64,000 bases of DNA from Pseudomonadota bacterium (GCA_030145845.1 JAIXHJ010000001.1:496001-560000), one strand, 5' to 3'; positions 7,864-17,595 are shown, counted from the stretch's first letter. The notes: generated by a model not told the origin, from the sequence alone. Translations and numbers: made by a program.

Positions 7864-8772
7864 TCAGAAGTGGCGGTCAAGCCAGGTTAAAAGGTCGTTG
7901 AATACGTCTGCCCGGTTAATTTCATTGAGCATTTCATGACGGCCATCAGTATACAGTTTCATTGTGACGTCGTTATGTCCTGTTGTGGCGAAACAGCGTT
8001 GCAATTCCGGCAACCCTTTGCCCATACGGCCGACCGGGTCGTGATCACCACCGAACAGGTAGCAGGGCATAGCGGCAGGAATTTCAGCCAGGTTTTCTGC
8101 GCGGCCGATTTCCTTCAGCCCACTCAGCAGATCAATCCACAGCTGCAGCGAACAGGGCTGGCCACACAGCGGGTCGGCAATATAGGCGTCGACCATGGCT
8201 TCATCCCGGCTGAGCCAGTCAAATGCTGTCCGGGCCGGGCGGAAAGGGCGGTTGAATTCGCCGAATGACAGCCGGTCCATGATGGCCGACCTGTGTCTCT
8301 GCCCCTGCAACAGCCGCAGCAGACGGGCGGTCAGCAGCCCGGCCTGAACCATCGCGCCGGGCTGATGGTTGGAGCCGGACAGAATCAGCGCATCGGGTTC
8401 ATTGCGGTAGCGGATGGCAAACGCCTGGGCGATAAAAGACCCCATGGAGTGGCCGAACAGGATATAGGGTTCGCTGCCACACAGGGCGTTATGTACGCAC
8501 TGAATATCACTCAGTACCAGATCCCAGCCGCAGGGCTGGTCCGGGTGGCTGTCGCCGAAATGGCCGGCGGGGGTACGTTCGCCGTGGCCGCGGTGATTGT
8601 GCAGGATGACCTGAAAACCATGCTGCAGCAGGTAATCGGCGAGCGGCTGATAACGGTCACAATGTTCCGCCATGCCATGCAGGATATGAATTGTTGCTCT
8701 GGCAGAGGGCGGACTGGCAACGCGGGCGCTGAAGACGGTCTGATCGCTGGCGGTTATTTTAATTCTGTTCAT
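7864..8772 (-). CDS. Alpha/beta hydrolase, lysophospholipase/monoacylglycerol lipase type
   Basis: The 302-residue cytoplasmic hydrolase of the serine aminopeptidase S33 / Hydrolase_4 type shows the nucleophile elbow GHSMGS with Ser109. The oxyanion strand is ILHGMAEH (residues 30-37), followed by LHNHRGHGER. The acid is probably Asp243 or Asp245 in GGDHDP, and the base is His279 in DGRHEML. This layout matches PldB-like lysophospholipases and bacterial monoacylglycerol lipases. There is no signal peptide. It is divergent from fadD and forms a likely two-gene operon with the MaoC hydratase, which suggests release and processing of acyl chains. Exact substrate cannot be told from sequence. Confidence 0.85.
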   Translation of the reverse strand: MNRIKITASDQTVFSARVASPPSARATIHILHGMAEHCDRYQPLADYLLQHGFQVILHNHRGHGERTPAGHFGDSHPDQPCGWDLVLSDIQCVHNALCGSEPYILFGHSMGSFIAQAFAIRYRNEPDALILSGSNHQPGAMVQAGLLTARLLRLLQGQRHRSAIMDRLSFGEFNRPFRPARTAFDWLSRDEAMVDAYIADPLCGQPCSLQLWIDLLSGLKEIGRAENLAEIPAAMPCYLFGGDHDPVGRMGKGLPELQRCFATTGHNDVTMKLYTDGRHEMLNEINRADVFNDLLTWLDRHF

Positions 8773-9000
8773 TTTGTGATCATCCGGCAGGGTGTTTCGG
8801 GGACGGAAGAACCACCATGTCGCTTATGTGACAAATTGTAAATACAGATGTGCCGACTTTTGCCGCCTTCTGTGAAAACAGGTAAACTCCGGCTGCTATT
8901 TTTTGGCCTGGATTACAACATGGGGAGCCTGATCCGGGCTGGTCGATATCCACCCAAACCCTGCCTATAACGATAAATCAGGGTTAACCAGGAGGCAGTA

Positions 9001-10680
9001 ATGAACGAAGAATTCTTCCAGGAACGTTACCCGGAGGGCTATCCACGCTCGATTGACGCGGATAAATATGAATCGGTTATTGAAATCTTTGATGGATTCA
9101 TTAAACGTTTTGCCGCCAAGCCGGCTTTCAGCTGCCTCGGGCAGACGCTGACGTACGCCGAGCTGGACCGCCAGAGTGCCGCGTTTGCAGCTTACCTGCA
9201 GAACGAAACCACACTGGAAAAAGGCGACCGTATTGCGGTTCAGCTGCCCAATATCCTGCAATATCCGATCGTGGTATTCGGTGCCATGCGTGCCGGTATG
9301 GTGGTGGTGAATACCAATCCGCTGTATACCGAGCGCGAAATGGAACACCAGTTTAACGATTCCGGTGCCAAGGCGCTGGTCGTGCTGGCGAATATGGCCG
9401 ATAAGGCAGAAAAAGTGGTGCCGAATACCGGTATCAAACACGTCATCGTGACCAATGTCGGCGATATGCACGGCACGGTTAAGCGTCTGCTGATCAACAG
9501 CGTGCTGAAATACGTGAAAAAAGAAGTGCCGGACGTCAGCATTGCGGGAACCGTGCCGCTGCGTAAGGCGCTGGCCAGAGGTGCTGCAAAAAGCTATACC
9601 CCGGTACGCGTTGAACGTAACGATGTGGCGGTGCTGCAGTACACCGGTGGTACCACAGGTGTGGCCAAAGGTGCGATGCTGACTCACCGTAACCTGATCG
9701 CCAATATGCTGCAGTGCCATGGCCTGTTTAATATGGTGCTGAGTGAAGGTAAGGAATCGGTGGTGGCGCCGCTGCCGCTGTACCACATTTATGCCTTTAC
9801 CGTGCATTGCATGGTGATGCTGCAGACCGGTAACCATTCCATTCTGATTCCGAACCCACGTGATATTCCCGGCTTTATCAAAGTGCTGCAGAACAACGAA
9901 TTCACCGGCTTTGTCGGCCTGAATACCCTGTTCGTTGCCCTCTGTGGTCAGGAAGCTTTCCGCGCACTGGATTTCAGCAAACTGAAACTGACCATCTCCG
10001 GTGGTATGGCACTGACCAACGATGCCGCTGAGCAGTGGAAGAAAGTGACTGGCTGTGAAATCGCCGAAGGTTACGGCATGACCGAAACGTCACCTGTGGT
10101 GTCTTTCAACCCGCCGGGCTTCGTTAAACTGGGTACCATCGGTATGCCGGTGGCCGGTACGGCCTGTAAAGTCATCGACGAGGAAGGCGTTGAGCAGCCG
10201 GTCGGTGAACCGGGTGAGCTGTGTGTCAAAGGCCCGCAGGTCATGAAAGGTTACTGGCAGCGTCCGGAAGCGACCGCGGAAACCATTACCGAAGATGGCT
10301 GGCTGAAAACCGGTGATATGGCGGTGATCAGTGACGACGGTTATATGAAGATCGTTGACCGTAAGAAGGATATGATTATCGTATCCGGCTTTAACGTTTA
10401 TCCGAACGAAGTTGAAGACGTTGTTGTCTCACATCCGGATATTGTTGAAGCAGCGGCCATCGGTGTGCCGGATGCCAAGAGTTCAGAAGCGGTGAAAGTC
10501 TTTGTCGTCAGCACCAATGAAGACCTGACCGTGGAAGCCATCCGTGAGTGGTGTAAAGAACGCCTGACCGGCTACAAAGTACCGCGCCACATTGAATTCC
10601 GCGATGAACTGCCGAAGACCAACGTCGGTAAGATTCTGCGCCGTGAACTGCGTGATGCGGAACTGGCAAAACATAAGTAA
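9001..10680 (+). CDS. fadD: Long-chain fatty acid-CoA ligase FadD
   Basis: The 559-residue member of the adenylate-forming family activates free fatty acids to acyl-CoA with ATP and CoA at the inner membrane. Signature motifs are the P-loop-like YTGGTTGVAKGAM (about residues 216-228), EGYGMTET (about 358-365) and GWLKTGDMAVISDDGYMKIVDRKKD near residue 440. The C-terminal catalytic Lys is in KTNVGKILRREL. Length and the N-terminal YPEGYP block match FadD. An AGGAGG ribosome binding site lies 5 nt before the ATG. The 228 nt upstream, shared with the divergent hydrolase, contains no other gene; I could not identify a convincing FadR or PsrA operator there. A strong terminator follows, so it is monocistronic. 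Confidence 0.95.
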   Translation: MNEEFFQERYPEGYPRSIDADKYESVIEIFDGFIKRFAAKPAFSCLGQTLTYAELDRQSAAFAAYLQNETTLEKGDRIAVQLPNILQYPIVVFGAMRAGMVVVNTNPLYTEREMEHQFNDSGAKALVVLANMADKAEKVVPNTGIKHVIVTNVGDMHGTVKRLLINSVLKYVKKEVPDVSIAGTVPLRKALARGAAKSYTPVRVERNDVAVLQYTGGTTGVAKGAMLTHRNLIANMLQCHGLFNMVLSEGKESVVAPLPLYHIYAFTVHCMVMLQTGNHSILIPNPRDIPGFIKVLQNNEFTGFVGLNTLFVALCGQEAFRALDFSKLKLTISGGMALTNDAAEQWKKVTGCEIAEGYGMTETSPVVSFNPPGFVKLGTIGMPVAGTACKVIDEEGVEQPVGEPGELCVKGPQVMKGYWQRPEATAETITEDGWLKTGDMAVISDDGYMKIVDRKKDMIIVSGFNVYPNEVEDVVVSHPDIVEAAAIGVPDAKSSEAVKVFVVSTNEDLTVEAIREWCKERLTGYKVPRHIEFRDELPKTNVGKILRRELRDAELAKHK

Positions 10681-10702
10681 GCGTTAAGCCGGCTCAGCAC
10701 GG

Positions 10703-10735
10703 ACGCCCCGTATTTCCGGATACGGGGCGTTTTTG
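10703..10735 (+). terminator. Intrinsic terminator of fadD
   Basis: A perfect 11-bp stem, ACGCCCCGTAT (10703-10713) with ATACGGGGCGT (10720-10730), encloses the loop TTCCGG and is followed by a run of T residues. It ends just before the hrpA ribosome binding site. Confidence 0.9.
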
Positions 10736-10756
10736 TTCCGGCGACAGGAGAAATCT

Positions 10757-13700
10757 GTGAGTTCTGATGCATTCAGCCCGGACTGGGCAGCATTGCATAA
10801 AGCGATTGACCAGTGCCTGCTGAAGGACCAGTTTCCGCTGCGCCGTCAGCTGAAACAGATCCGCCAGCTGATCGCCGATCATAAAGCGGCCGATAAACAT
10901 CTGGAAAAGCTGCTGCAGCGTATTCAGAACAGTCAGCAGATTCTTGCCTCACGGTCAGCGCCGCTGACCATCCGCTATCCGGAAAACCTTCCGGTCAGCG
11001 CGAAAAAAGATGAAATTCTGCGTGCGCTGCAGCATCACCAGGTGGTGGTTGTGGCGGGCGAAACCGGTTCCGGTAAAACTACCCAGTTGCCAAAAATCTG
11101 CCTGCAGGCCGGACTGGGCATCCGCGGCCGTATCGGCCACACCCAGCCGCGGCGGCTGGCCGCGCGGGCGGTGGCGCAGCGTATTGCTGAGGAACTGGGC
11201 AGCACCTTGGGTGACGCTGTTGGTTATCAGGTCCGCTTTACTGATCAGACCGCCGACCACAGCCGTATCAAACTGATGACTGACGGCATTCTGCTGGCTC
11301 AGACCCAGCGTGACCGTTTTCTCAATGAATATGACGCCATCATTATCGATGAGGCGCATGAGCGCAGCCTGAATATCGATTTCCTGCTTGGCTACCTGAA
11401 GCAGCTGTTGCCGAAACGGCCTGACCTGAAGGTCGTGATTACCTCAGCGACCATTGATGTTGAACGCTTCGCCAATCATTTTTCTGATGCCAACGGGCAG
11501 CCGGCGCCGGTGATTGAAGTCTCCGGGCGGACTTTCCCGGTTGAGATGCGCTACCGCTCACTGGTGCGTGACAATGACGAAGAAGATGACCGTTCGTTAT
11601 TCGAAGGCATTGCCGATGCACTGGCTGAACTGCGTGACGACGACCGCAGAAAAGGGCAGCACGGTGATGTGCTGGTGTTTCTGCCGGGCGAGCGCGAAAT
11701 CCGTGAATGTGCCGAATATCTGCGCCGTGAACAATTACCGGCGACGGATATCCTGCCGCTGTATGCGCGTCTCAGCGGCGCCGATCAGCAGAAAATTTTC
11801 CGTCCTCACGGTGGCCGGCGGGTGGTGCTGGCCACCAACGTCGCCGAAACATCACTGACGGTGCCCGGAATCCGCTACGTAGTGGATTCCGGGGTGGCGC
11901 GCATCAGCCGCTACAGCTACCGCAGCAAGGTACAGCGACTGCCGGTGGAGGCCATTTCCCAGGCCAGCGCCAACCAGCGGGCCGGCCGCTGTGGCCGCAC
12001 CGAGCCCGGTATCTGTATCCGCCTGTATGAAGAAAGCGATTTCCTGGGGCGGGATGAATTTACCGATCCGGAAATCCGCCGTACCAATCTGGCGTCGGTT
12101 ATTCTGCAGATGCTGCATCTGCGGTTGGGCAAATTACAGGATTTCCCCTTTATCGATCCGCCGGACGACCGCTTTATCAAAGACGGTTTTACCCTGTTGC
12201 AGGAGCTGGAGGCCGTCGATTCACACGGCAATATGACGGAGCTCGGCGCGCAGATGGCCCGTTTGCCGGTCGATCCGCGGATTGCCCGTATGCTGCTCGA
12301 AGCCCGTCAGCAGCAGTGTCTGTCTGAAGTACTGATTATTGCCGCCGCCTTATCGGTGCAGGACCCGCGTGAGCGGCCTCAGGATAAGCAGCAGGCAGCG
12401 GATGAAAAACACCGTCTGTGGCGTCACGAGGATTCCGATTTTCTGACGCTGGTGAACCTGTGGCAGGCGTTTGATGAAGAGCGCCAGCAGGATTCGCAGA
12501 ACCAGCTGCGTAAATGGTGTAAAAAACATTTCCTGTCCTATATGCGTCTGCGCGAATGGCGCGACACACACCGCCAGCTGCATCTGCTGGCGAAAGAAAT
12601 GGAATTAAAGGAAAACCCGGAACCGGCGGGTTACGACGCCATACACAAAGCATTGCTGGCGGGCATGCTGAGTCAGATCGGGTTTAAATCGGAAGGGCAG
12701 GAATATCTCGGTGCCCGCAACCGTAAACTGTTTATTTTCCCCGCTTCCGGTCAGTATAAGAAAAAGCCGAAATGGATGATGGCGGCTGAACTGGTGGAGA
12801 CGAGCAAGCTCTTTGCCCGCACGGTTGCCCGGATCGAACCGGAATGGATCGAAGAAATCGGCCGGCCATTGCTGAAATTCCAGTATTTTGAACCGCACTG
12901 GAATAAACAGCGCGGGCAGGTGACCGCTTTCGAACAGAGTACCCTGTATGGTCTGGTGGTGAATCCGCGCAAACGGGTGAATTACGCGCAGACCCATGCC
13001 CAGGAAGCGCGCGACGTGTTTATTCAGGAAGCGCTGGTCGAACAGAAACTGCAGAGCAAACTGCCGTTTTATCAGCACAATGTGCAGCTGCTGCAAGACG
13101 TAACGGAGTATGAAGAAAAAGCCCGCCGCCGCGATCTGGTGATTGACGATGACTGGCAGGCCGCTTTTTACCGTGACCGTCTGCCGCAGGAATTTATTTC
13201 CCAGCGTCATCTGGAGCGCTGGTTTGAAAAAGCACCGGCGGCGCAGAAGGAAGCGCTTTTCTTTACCCGCGAACAGTTACTCAGCCCGGAGGCCGCGGGC
13301 ATTGGCGCCACGGACTTTCCGCCGGAACTGGAATGGCAGGGCATGGCTTTTCCGCTCAGTTATACCTTTGCGCCGGGTACCGAAGACGATGGCGTTACCC
13401 TGAGTGTGCCGGTGGCCATGCTGCAACAGGTGCCGGATGCGCGGGTGGAATGGCTGGTGCCGGGTTTCGTCAGCGATAAAGTGGCGGCCATTATCAAGGC
13501 TCTGCCAAAAGCCGTGCGTAAAAACTTTGTGCCGGTGCCGGCCACGGCGGAGGATTTTCTGCATAAATGCGGAGCACAGCAGGGTGGTCTGTATATTCAG
13601 TTGCTGAATTACCTGAACGAAAATCTGCGTCCGAAACTGGAACTGAGCGAACTGCTGGAAACGGATATTCCCGAACACCTGAAAATGAATATCCGGGTGA

Positions 13701-14674
13701 TGTCGGAAGGCAAAATACTGGATCAGGGCCGTGACCTGGCGCTGCTGAAAGAACGCTGGCAGGATGCCGGGCAGCATCAGGTACAGACGCTGACCCATGA
13801 AGGTTATCAGCGCAGTGATATCCGCCAGTGGGATTTCGGCGATCTGCCGGAGCATATTCAGAGCGAACTGAACGGTCTGCCGGTACGCGCCTTTCCCTGT
13901 CTGAAAGCTGAGGGCAATCAGCTGCAGCTGACGGTGGAGGCCAATGAAAACCAGGCCCGGCGGTATCACCGTCAGGGTCTTAATCGTCTGTTCCGGCTGT
14001 CACTGCCGGATCAGGAGCGTATGGTCCGTGACCTGATTAAGAAAAAGGTCGCTAACCGCTGGCTGATGGCCAAAGGCATGGGCAGTCAGCAGGACATTAC
14101 CGACGATATTGCCGAAGCTGTGTTCATGCAGGTTTTTCTGCCCGGCGATGAGCCTTTGCCGCTGAGTAAAGCTGAGTTTGAACAACGTCTGCAACGGCGA
14201 GCCGACGTCATTCCGCAGGCGGAAAAACTGCTGGCCGAATTCTGTGGCTGGCTGGAGCTGCGTCATCAGATTCTGAAAAATCTCAGTGGTGCCGTCAGTC
14301 TTGACCGCGCCATGGCCTACAGCGATATCAAGGCGCATCTGCAGCGCCTGCTGGCCCGTGGATTTATGGCAGCACAGCCATGGACACAGCTGCAGTGTTA
14401 CACCCGCTATCTGAAAGCCATGGCTTACCGCATTGATAAACTGCAGGGCAACCAGGCCCGTGACCGGCAGTCGATGATTGAGTTTGAATCCCTGTGGGAA
14501 CCGTATCAGGATGTGCTGAAACGGGTGGATGTGGATGATCATCCGGCGCTGCGTGAGTTTGGCTGGCTGCTGGAAGAATGGCGGGTGTCATTGTTTGCTC
14601 AGCCACTGGGAACCCGGGAGCCGGTATCACTCAAACGGCTGAATAAACGCTGGCTGGAAATCCGCGATATCTGA
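10757..14674 (+). CDS. hrpA: ATP-dependent RNA helicase HrpA
   Basis: The 1305-residue DEAH-box helicase is almost exactly the length of E. coli HrpA. I chose the GTG at 10757 because CAGGAG sits 6 nt upstream. Motif I GETGSGKT is at residues 101-108 and motif II DEAH at 198-201, followed by the SAT motif and VLVFLPGEREI. Motif V is NVAETSLTVPGIRYVVDSG and motif VI QRAGRCGR. The large C-terminal half (HA2, OB-fold and the long DUF3418-type region) is complete. In E. coli HrpA acts on stalled ribosomes and mRNA. It is transcribed alone, between the fadD terminator and the mlaA promoter. Confidence 0.95.
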   Translation: MSSDAFSPDWAALHKAIDQCLLKDQFPLRRQLKQIRQLIADHKAADKHLEKLLQRIQNSQQILASRSAPLTIRYPENLPVSAKKDEILRALQHHQVVVVAGETGSGKTTQLPKICLQAGLGIRGRIGHTQPRRLAARAVAQRIAEELGSTLGDAVGYQVRFTDQTADHSRIKLMTDGILLAQTQRDRFLNEYDAIIIDEAHERSLNIDFLLGYLKQLLPKRPDLKVVITSATIDVERFANHFSDANGQPAPVIEVSGRTFPVEMRYRSLVRDNDEEDDRSLFEGIADALAELRDDDRRKGQHGDVLVFLPGEREIRECAEYLRREQLPATDILPLYARLSGADQQKIFRPHGGRRVVLATNVAETSLTVPGIRYVVDSGVARISRYSYRSKVQRLPVEAISQASANQRAGRCGRTEPGICIRLYEESDFLGRDEFTDPEIRRTNLASVILQMLHLRLGKLQDFPFIDPPDDRFIKDGFTLLQELEAVDSHGNMTELGAQMARLPVDPRIARMLLEARQQQCLSEVLIIAAALSVQDPRERPQDKQQAADEKHRLWRHEDSDFLTLVNLWQAFDEERQQDSQNQLRKWCKKHFLSYMRLREWRDTHRQLHLLAKEMELKENPEPAGYDAIHKALLAGMLSQIGFKSEGQEYLGARNRKLFIFPASGQYKKKPKWMMAAELVETSKLFARTVARIEPEWIEEIGRPLLKFQYFEPHWNKQRGQVTAFEQSTLYGLVVNPRKRVNYAQTHAQEARDVFIQEALVEQKLQSKLPFYQHNVQLLQDVTEYEEKARRRDLVIDDDWQAAFYRDRLPQEFISQRHLERWFEKAPAAQKEALFFTREQLLSPEAAGIGATDFPPELEWQGMAFPLSYTFAPGTEDDGVTLSVPVAMLQQVPDARVEWLVPGFVSDKVAAIIKALPKAVRKNFVPVPATAEDFLHKCGAQQGGLYIQLLNYLNENLRPKLELSELLETDIPEHLKMNIRVMSEGKILDQGRDLALLKERWQDAGQHQVQTLTHEGYQRSDIRQWDFGDLPEHIQSELNGLPVRAFPCLKAEGNQLQLTVEANENQARRYHRQGLNRLFRLSLPDQERMVRDLIKKKVANRWLMAKGMGSQQDITDDIAEAVFMQVFLPGDEPLPLSKAEFEQRLQRRADVIPQAEKLLAEFCGWLELRHQILKNLSGAVSLDRAMAYSDIKAHLQRLLARGFMAAQPWTQLQCYTRYLKAMAYRIDKLQGNQARDRQSMIEFESLWEPYQDVLKRVDVDDHPALREFGWLLEEWRVSLFAQPLGTREPVSLKRLNKRWLEIRDI

Positions 14675-14706
14675 CCGGTGCAGGAAAGACTGTTGCAGGA
14701 CAGCAG

Positions 14707-14735
14707 TTGGCATCGGCGCCCGATTAACCTTTAAT
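14707..14735 (+). promoter_or_regulatory. Sigma-70 promoter of mlaA
   Basis: TTGGCA (14707-14712) and TTTAAT (14730-14735) each match the consensus at five of six positions, with the optimal 17-nt spacer. Transcription would start about 20 nt before the mlaA ATG. Confidence 0.65.
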
Positions 14736-14761
14736 AGCGCCAGTCATACACTGAGAGCAAA

Positions 14762-15505
14762 ATGATGACACGCACTTTATGGCTGTTGCTGCTGCTGAGC
14801 ATGGCAGCGCTGACCCAGGCTGAAGACGAAAGAGATCCGGATCCGTGGGAAGGCTTTAACCGCAGGGTGTTCGCCTTCAACGAAGTGATGGACAAATATG
14901 TGCTGCGCCCGGTAGCGGTGGGCTATCAGGCCGTGACGCCGGCGCCGGTTGACCGCTCGGTCACCAATTTCTTCTCCAACCTCGATGATGTGCTGGTTGT
15001 GATCAATGATGTGGGCCAGCTGAAATTCGGCCAGGCAGCCTCTGACAGTGCGCGTTTCCTGATCAATACCACGGTTGGCTTTTTCGGTATTTTTGATGTG
15101 GCCACCCATATCGGTCTGCCCAAGCACAACGAAGATTTCGGCCAGACGCTGGGCTATTGGGGGGTGGGTACCGGGCCCTATCTGGTACTGCCGTTTCTCG
15201 GTCCCAGCACGCTGCGCGATACCGGCGGTCTGACGGCCGGCTACTTTTACGCGCCGGGTTATACCGATGTTACCAATACCACCGCTCAGACCTATGGCGC
15301 GTATGCCTTGTGGGGCGTTGATCTGCGTGCTGACCTGATTGCTTCAGAAGGCCTGATTTCCGGCGATAAATATACCTTCCTGCGCAGTGCTTTCCTGCAA
15401 CGGCGGGAATACCTGATCAACGATGGAACCAGTCAGAACGATTTTGAAGACGACTGGGGCGATGATTGGGACGACTGGGAAGATGATGAAGAGGCGGTTG
15501 AATAA
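14762..15505 (+). CDS. mlaA: MlaA/VacJ-family phospholipid-transport protein without lipobox
   Basis: The 247-residue protein carries the VacJ/MlaA hallmark DPWEGFNRRVFAFNEVMD after the signal peptide, plus conserved blocks NTTVGFFGIFD, EDFGQTLGYWGVG and YLVLPFLGPS. MlaA sits with a porin in the outer membrane and removes misplaced phospholipid from the outer leaflet. E. coli MlaA is a lipoprotein. Here the signal peptide ends ALTQA before EDERD and the whole protein contains no cysteine, so lipidation is impossible and a soluble or doughnut-embedded form is implied. The last 22 residues are an extreme Asp/Glu/Trp tail. ATG codons at 14762 and 14765 are equally plausible starts. It is monocistronic, with its own promoter and terminator. 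Confidence 0.9.
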   Translation: MMTRTLWLLLLLSMAALTQAEDERDPDPWEGFNRRVFAFNEVMDKYVLRPVAVGYQAVTPAPVDRSVTNFFSNLDDVLVVINDVGQLKFGQAASDSARFLINTTVGFFGIFDVATHIGLPKHNEDFGQTLGYWGVGTGPYLVLPFLGPSTLRDTGGLTAGYFYAPGYTDVTNTTAQTYGAYALWGVDLRADLIASEGLISGDKYTFLRSAFLQRREYLINDGTSQNDFEDDWGDDWDDWEDDEEAVE

Positions 15506-15513
15506 CCGCCCAT

Positions 15514-15540
15514 AAAAAAGCCCGCATCTGCGGGCTTTTT
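15514..15540. terminator. Bidirectional intrinsic terminator between mlaA and DAHP synthase
   Basis: The hairpin GCCCGC/GCGGGC with loop ATCT is flanked by six A on the left and five T on the right. It serves mlaA on the plus strand and the convergent aroF/G-type gene on the minus strand. Confidence 0.85.
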
Positions 15541-15545
15541 GATAC

Positions 15546-16619
15546 TCAGGCGTTACGTTTCGGCAGTACCGCGCGCAGTTTATCGCGCATTTTGCGCACA
15601 GCGTCTTCAGTCTCGTCCCAGCTGATGCAGCCATCGGTGACTGACAGACCGTATTCCAGATCATCCAGATTAGCCGGAATATTCTGGCGGCCATGTTTCA
15701 GGTTGGACTCCACCATCAGACCGATAATGGATTGGTTGCCATCCAGAATCTGGTTGGTGACGTTATCCAGTACCAGCGGCTGCAGCGCCGGATTCTTGCT
15801 GGAGTTCTCGTGGCTGCAGTCAATCATGATGTTCTGCGCCAGATCGGCCTTCGCCAGTGCTTCTTCGGCCAGAGAGACGTTGACGGAATCATAGTTCGGC
15901 TTACCGCCGCCGCCACGCAGTACCACGTGACCGTACTGGTTGCCTTTGGTAGTGACGATGGAAACCTTGCCGCTGATATCGATACCGAGGAAGCGGTGCG
16001 GGTTGGCCACTGACATCAGCGCGTTGGTGGCGACCGTCAGGCTGCCGTCGGTACCGTTTTTGAAACCGACCGCGGATGACAGACCGGACGCCATCTCACG
16101 GTGAGTCTGGGATTCGGTAGTACGGGCGCCAATGGCTGACCAGGCGATCAGATCCTGAATATACTGAGGTGAAATCGGATCCAGCGCTTCGGTGGACAAT
16201 GGCAGGCCGGTTTCTGCCAGATCAATCAGCAGCTTGCGGGCAATGTGCAGACCATCTTCAATTTTGAAGGTGTCGTTCATATAGGGGTCGTTGATCAGAC
16301 CTTTCCAGCCAACCGTGGTGCGCGGTTTTTCAAAATAAACACGCATTACCAAGTAAATTGTATCGCTGACTTCTTCCGCCAGAACTTTCAGGCGCTGGGC
16401 ATAATCCTTGGCTGCCTCCACATCGTGGATGGAGCAGGGGCCGATGACCATAAAAATACGGTGATCTTTTCTGTCCAGGATATCGCGGATAACCTGACGG
16501 CCCTGCTGCACACTGGCAACGGCTTCTTCGCTGAGAGGAATGGCTTTTTTCAGCTGTTCAGGGGTGATCAGGGGACTGATCGACTCAATATTGAGGTTTT
16601 CTACGCGGTTGTCTGTCAT
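15546..16619 (-). CDS. 3-deoxy-7-phosphoheptulonate (DAHP) synthase, class I
   Basis: The 357-residue enzyme condenses phosphoenolpyruvate and erythrose 4-phosphate in the first step of the shikimate pathway. Family motifs include IGPCSIHD (metal/PEP region), MRVYFEKPRTTVGWKGLINDP, STEALDPISPQYIQDLIAWSAIGARTTESQTHREM, the Lys/Gly-rich KNGTDGS, and DCSHENSSK. This is the AroF/AroG/AroH type, close to the 350-356 aa E. coli isozymes. I cannot assign the feedback amino acid from sequence. Its 53-nt upstream gap, shared with the divergent DUF72 gene, is AT-rich. I saw no TyrR box there. Confidence 0.92.
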   Translation of the reverse strand: MTDNRVENLNIESISPLITPEQLKKAIPLSEEAVASVQQGRQVIRDILDRKDHRIFMVIGPCSIHDVEAAKDYAQRLKVLAEEVSDTIYLVMRVYFEKPRTTVGWKGLINDPYMNDTFKIEDGLHIARKLLIDLAETGLPLSTEALDPISPQYIQDLIAWSAIGARTTESQTHREMASGLSSAVGFKNGTDGSLTVATNALMSVANPHRFLGIDISGKVSIVTTKGNQYGHVVLRGGGGKPNYDSVNVSLAEEALAKADLAQNIMIDCSHENSSKNPALQPLVLDNVTNQILDGNQSIIGLMVESNLKHGRQNIPANLDDLEYGLSVTDGCISWDETEDAVRKMRDKLRAVLPKRNA

Positions 16620-16672
16620 TACTGATCCTAAAGGCGGGAACGCATTCTTGTCTGTTACAATAATGACCGATT

Positions 16673-17590
16673 ATGACAAATGAAACCCGGCTTGCACATC
16701 CATTCTCCCTATCAGGGCTGATAGATATCAGTGATCTGCGCATTGGTCTGCCCATGTGGTTTATGGATGGCTGGCGTAACCATCTGCTCAGCGATGGATG
16801 CCGTCCGGCAGACGCACTGGCGGAGTACAGTCAGGTATTCAGTGCGGTGGAAGGCAATACCACCTTTTATGGTCTGCCGGATGCCCGCCGCGCCGGGCGC
16901 TGGCGTCAGCTGGCGGCAGAGGATTTCCGCTTCTGTTTTAAAATTCCGCAGACCATCAGTCACAGCCGTGATCCGTTGCTGGCGTTGCAGCAGGATCAGA
17001 CCCTGCTGCCGTTTCTGCAGCAGATGGATACGGCTGCCGGACTGCTGATGCTGCAGTTACCGGCCGCCTTTTCGCCGCAGCGGCTGCCTCAGCTGCAGGA
17101 ACTGCTGCACGGGCTGCAGACCATGACGCAGATCCCCCTGGCGGTGGAAGTCCGTCATCCGGCGTTTTTTGATAAAGGCCGCGCCGAGCAGGCGCTGTTA
17201 CGGCTGCTGGCCGATGCCGGGGCCGACCGCGTGATCTTTGACAGCCGCGGGCTGTTCCGTGACGACTCCACCGCGGCGGCGGTAGTGGACGCACGGGGCA
17301 AGAAACCGCGTCTGCCGGTGCATGCGGTGGCGACGGGCAATAATCCGGTGGTGCGTTTTATCGGTCATTCTGACTGGCCGCAGAACCTGGCCTATATTGA
17401 ACAATGGGCGCGTAAGCTGCAGCAGTGGGTGAATGAGGGCCGCATGCCCTGGCTGTTTATCCATACGGCGGCCAATACGGATGCGCCGCAGTTTGCGCGT
17501 TGGCTGACAGAGCAGCTGGGATTGTGTCTGCCGTTATGGCCGGGGGAAATTCAGACAGCTCCCCGTCAGAGCGGGGACCTGTTTGGCTGA
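16673..17590 (+). CDS. DUF72 (YecE-like) family protein
   Basis: The 305-residue protein has the DUF72 TIM-barrel pattern. This includes the early IGLPMWF strand, the SAVEGNTTFYGLP block, FRFCFKIPQTISH, the LLMLQLPAAFSP strand, VEVRHPAFF, and the late FIGHSDW and MPWLFIHTAAN motifs. The conserved Glu, Tyr, Lys and His residues suggest an enzyme, but the biochemical function of this family is not established to my knowledge. It is divergent from the DAHP synthase and ends 5 nt before a small convergent HTH gene. The ATG sits next to GATT with little Shine-Dalgarno signal. Confidence 0.85.
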   Translation: MTNETRLAHPFSLSGLIDISDLRIGLPMWFMDGWRNHLLSDGCRPADALAEYSQVFSAVEGNTTFYGLPDARRAGRWRQLAAEDFRFCFKIPQTISHSRDPLLALQQDQTLLPFLQQMDTAAGLLMLQLPAAFSPQRLPQLQELLHGLQTMTQIPLAVEVRHPAFFDKGRAEQALLRLLADAGADRVIFDSRGLFRDDSTAAAVVDARGKKPRLPVHAVATGNNPVVRFIGHSDWPQNLAYIEQWARKLQQWVNEGRMPWLFIHTAANTDAPQFARWLTEQLGLCLPLWPGEIQTAPRQSGDLFG

Positions 17591-17595
17591 TGCCG

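Noticed and set aside
8912..8921. ATGTTGTAAT on the minus strand, like the E. coli Ter core, upstream of fadD
   Set aside because: It lacks the G/C pair at Ter position 6 needed for the Tus lock, and about one such core is expected by chance in 64 kb.
8965..9837. 290-codon open frame opposite fadD
   Set aside because: Antisense shadow of fadD with no ribosome binding site and low-complexity His/Gln-rich sequence.
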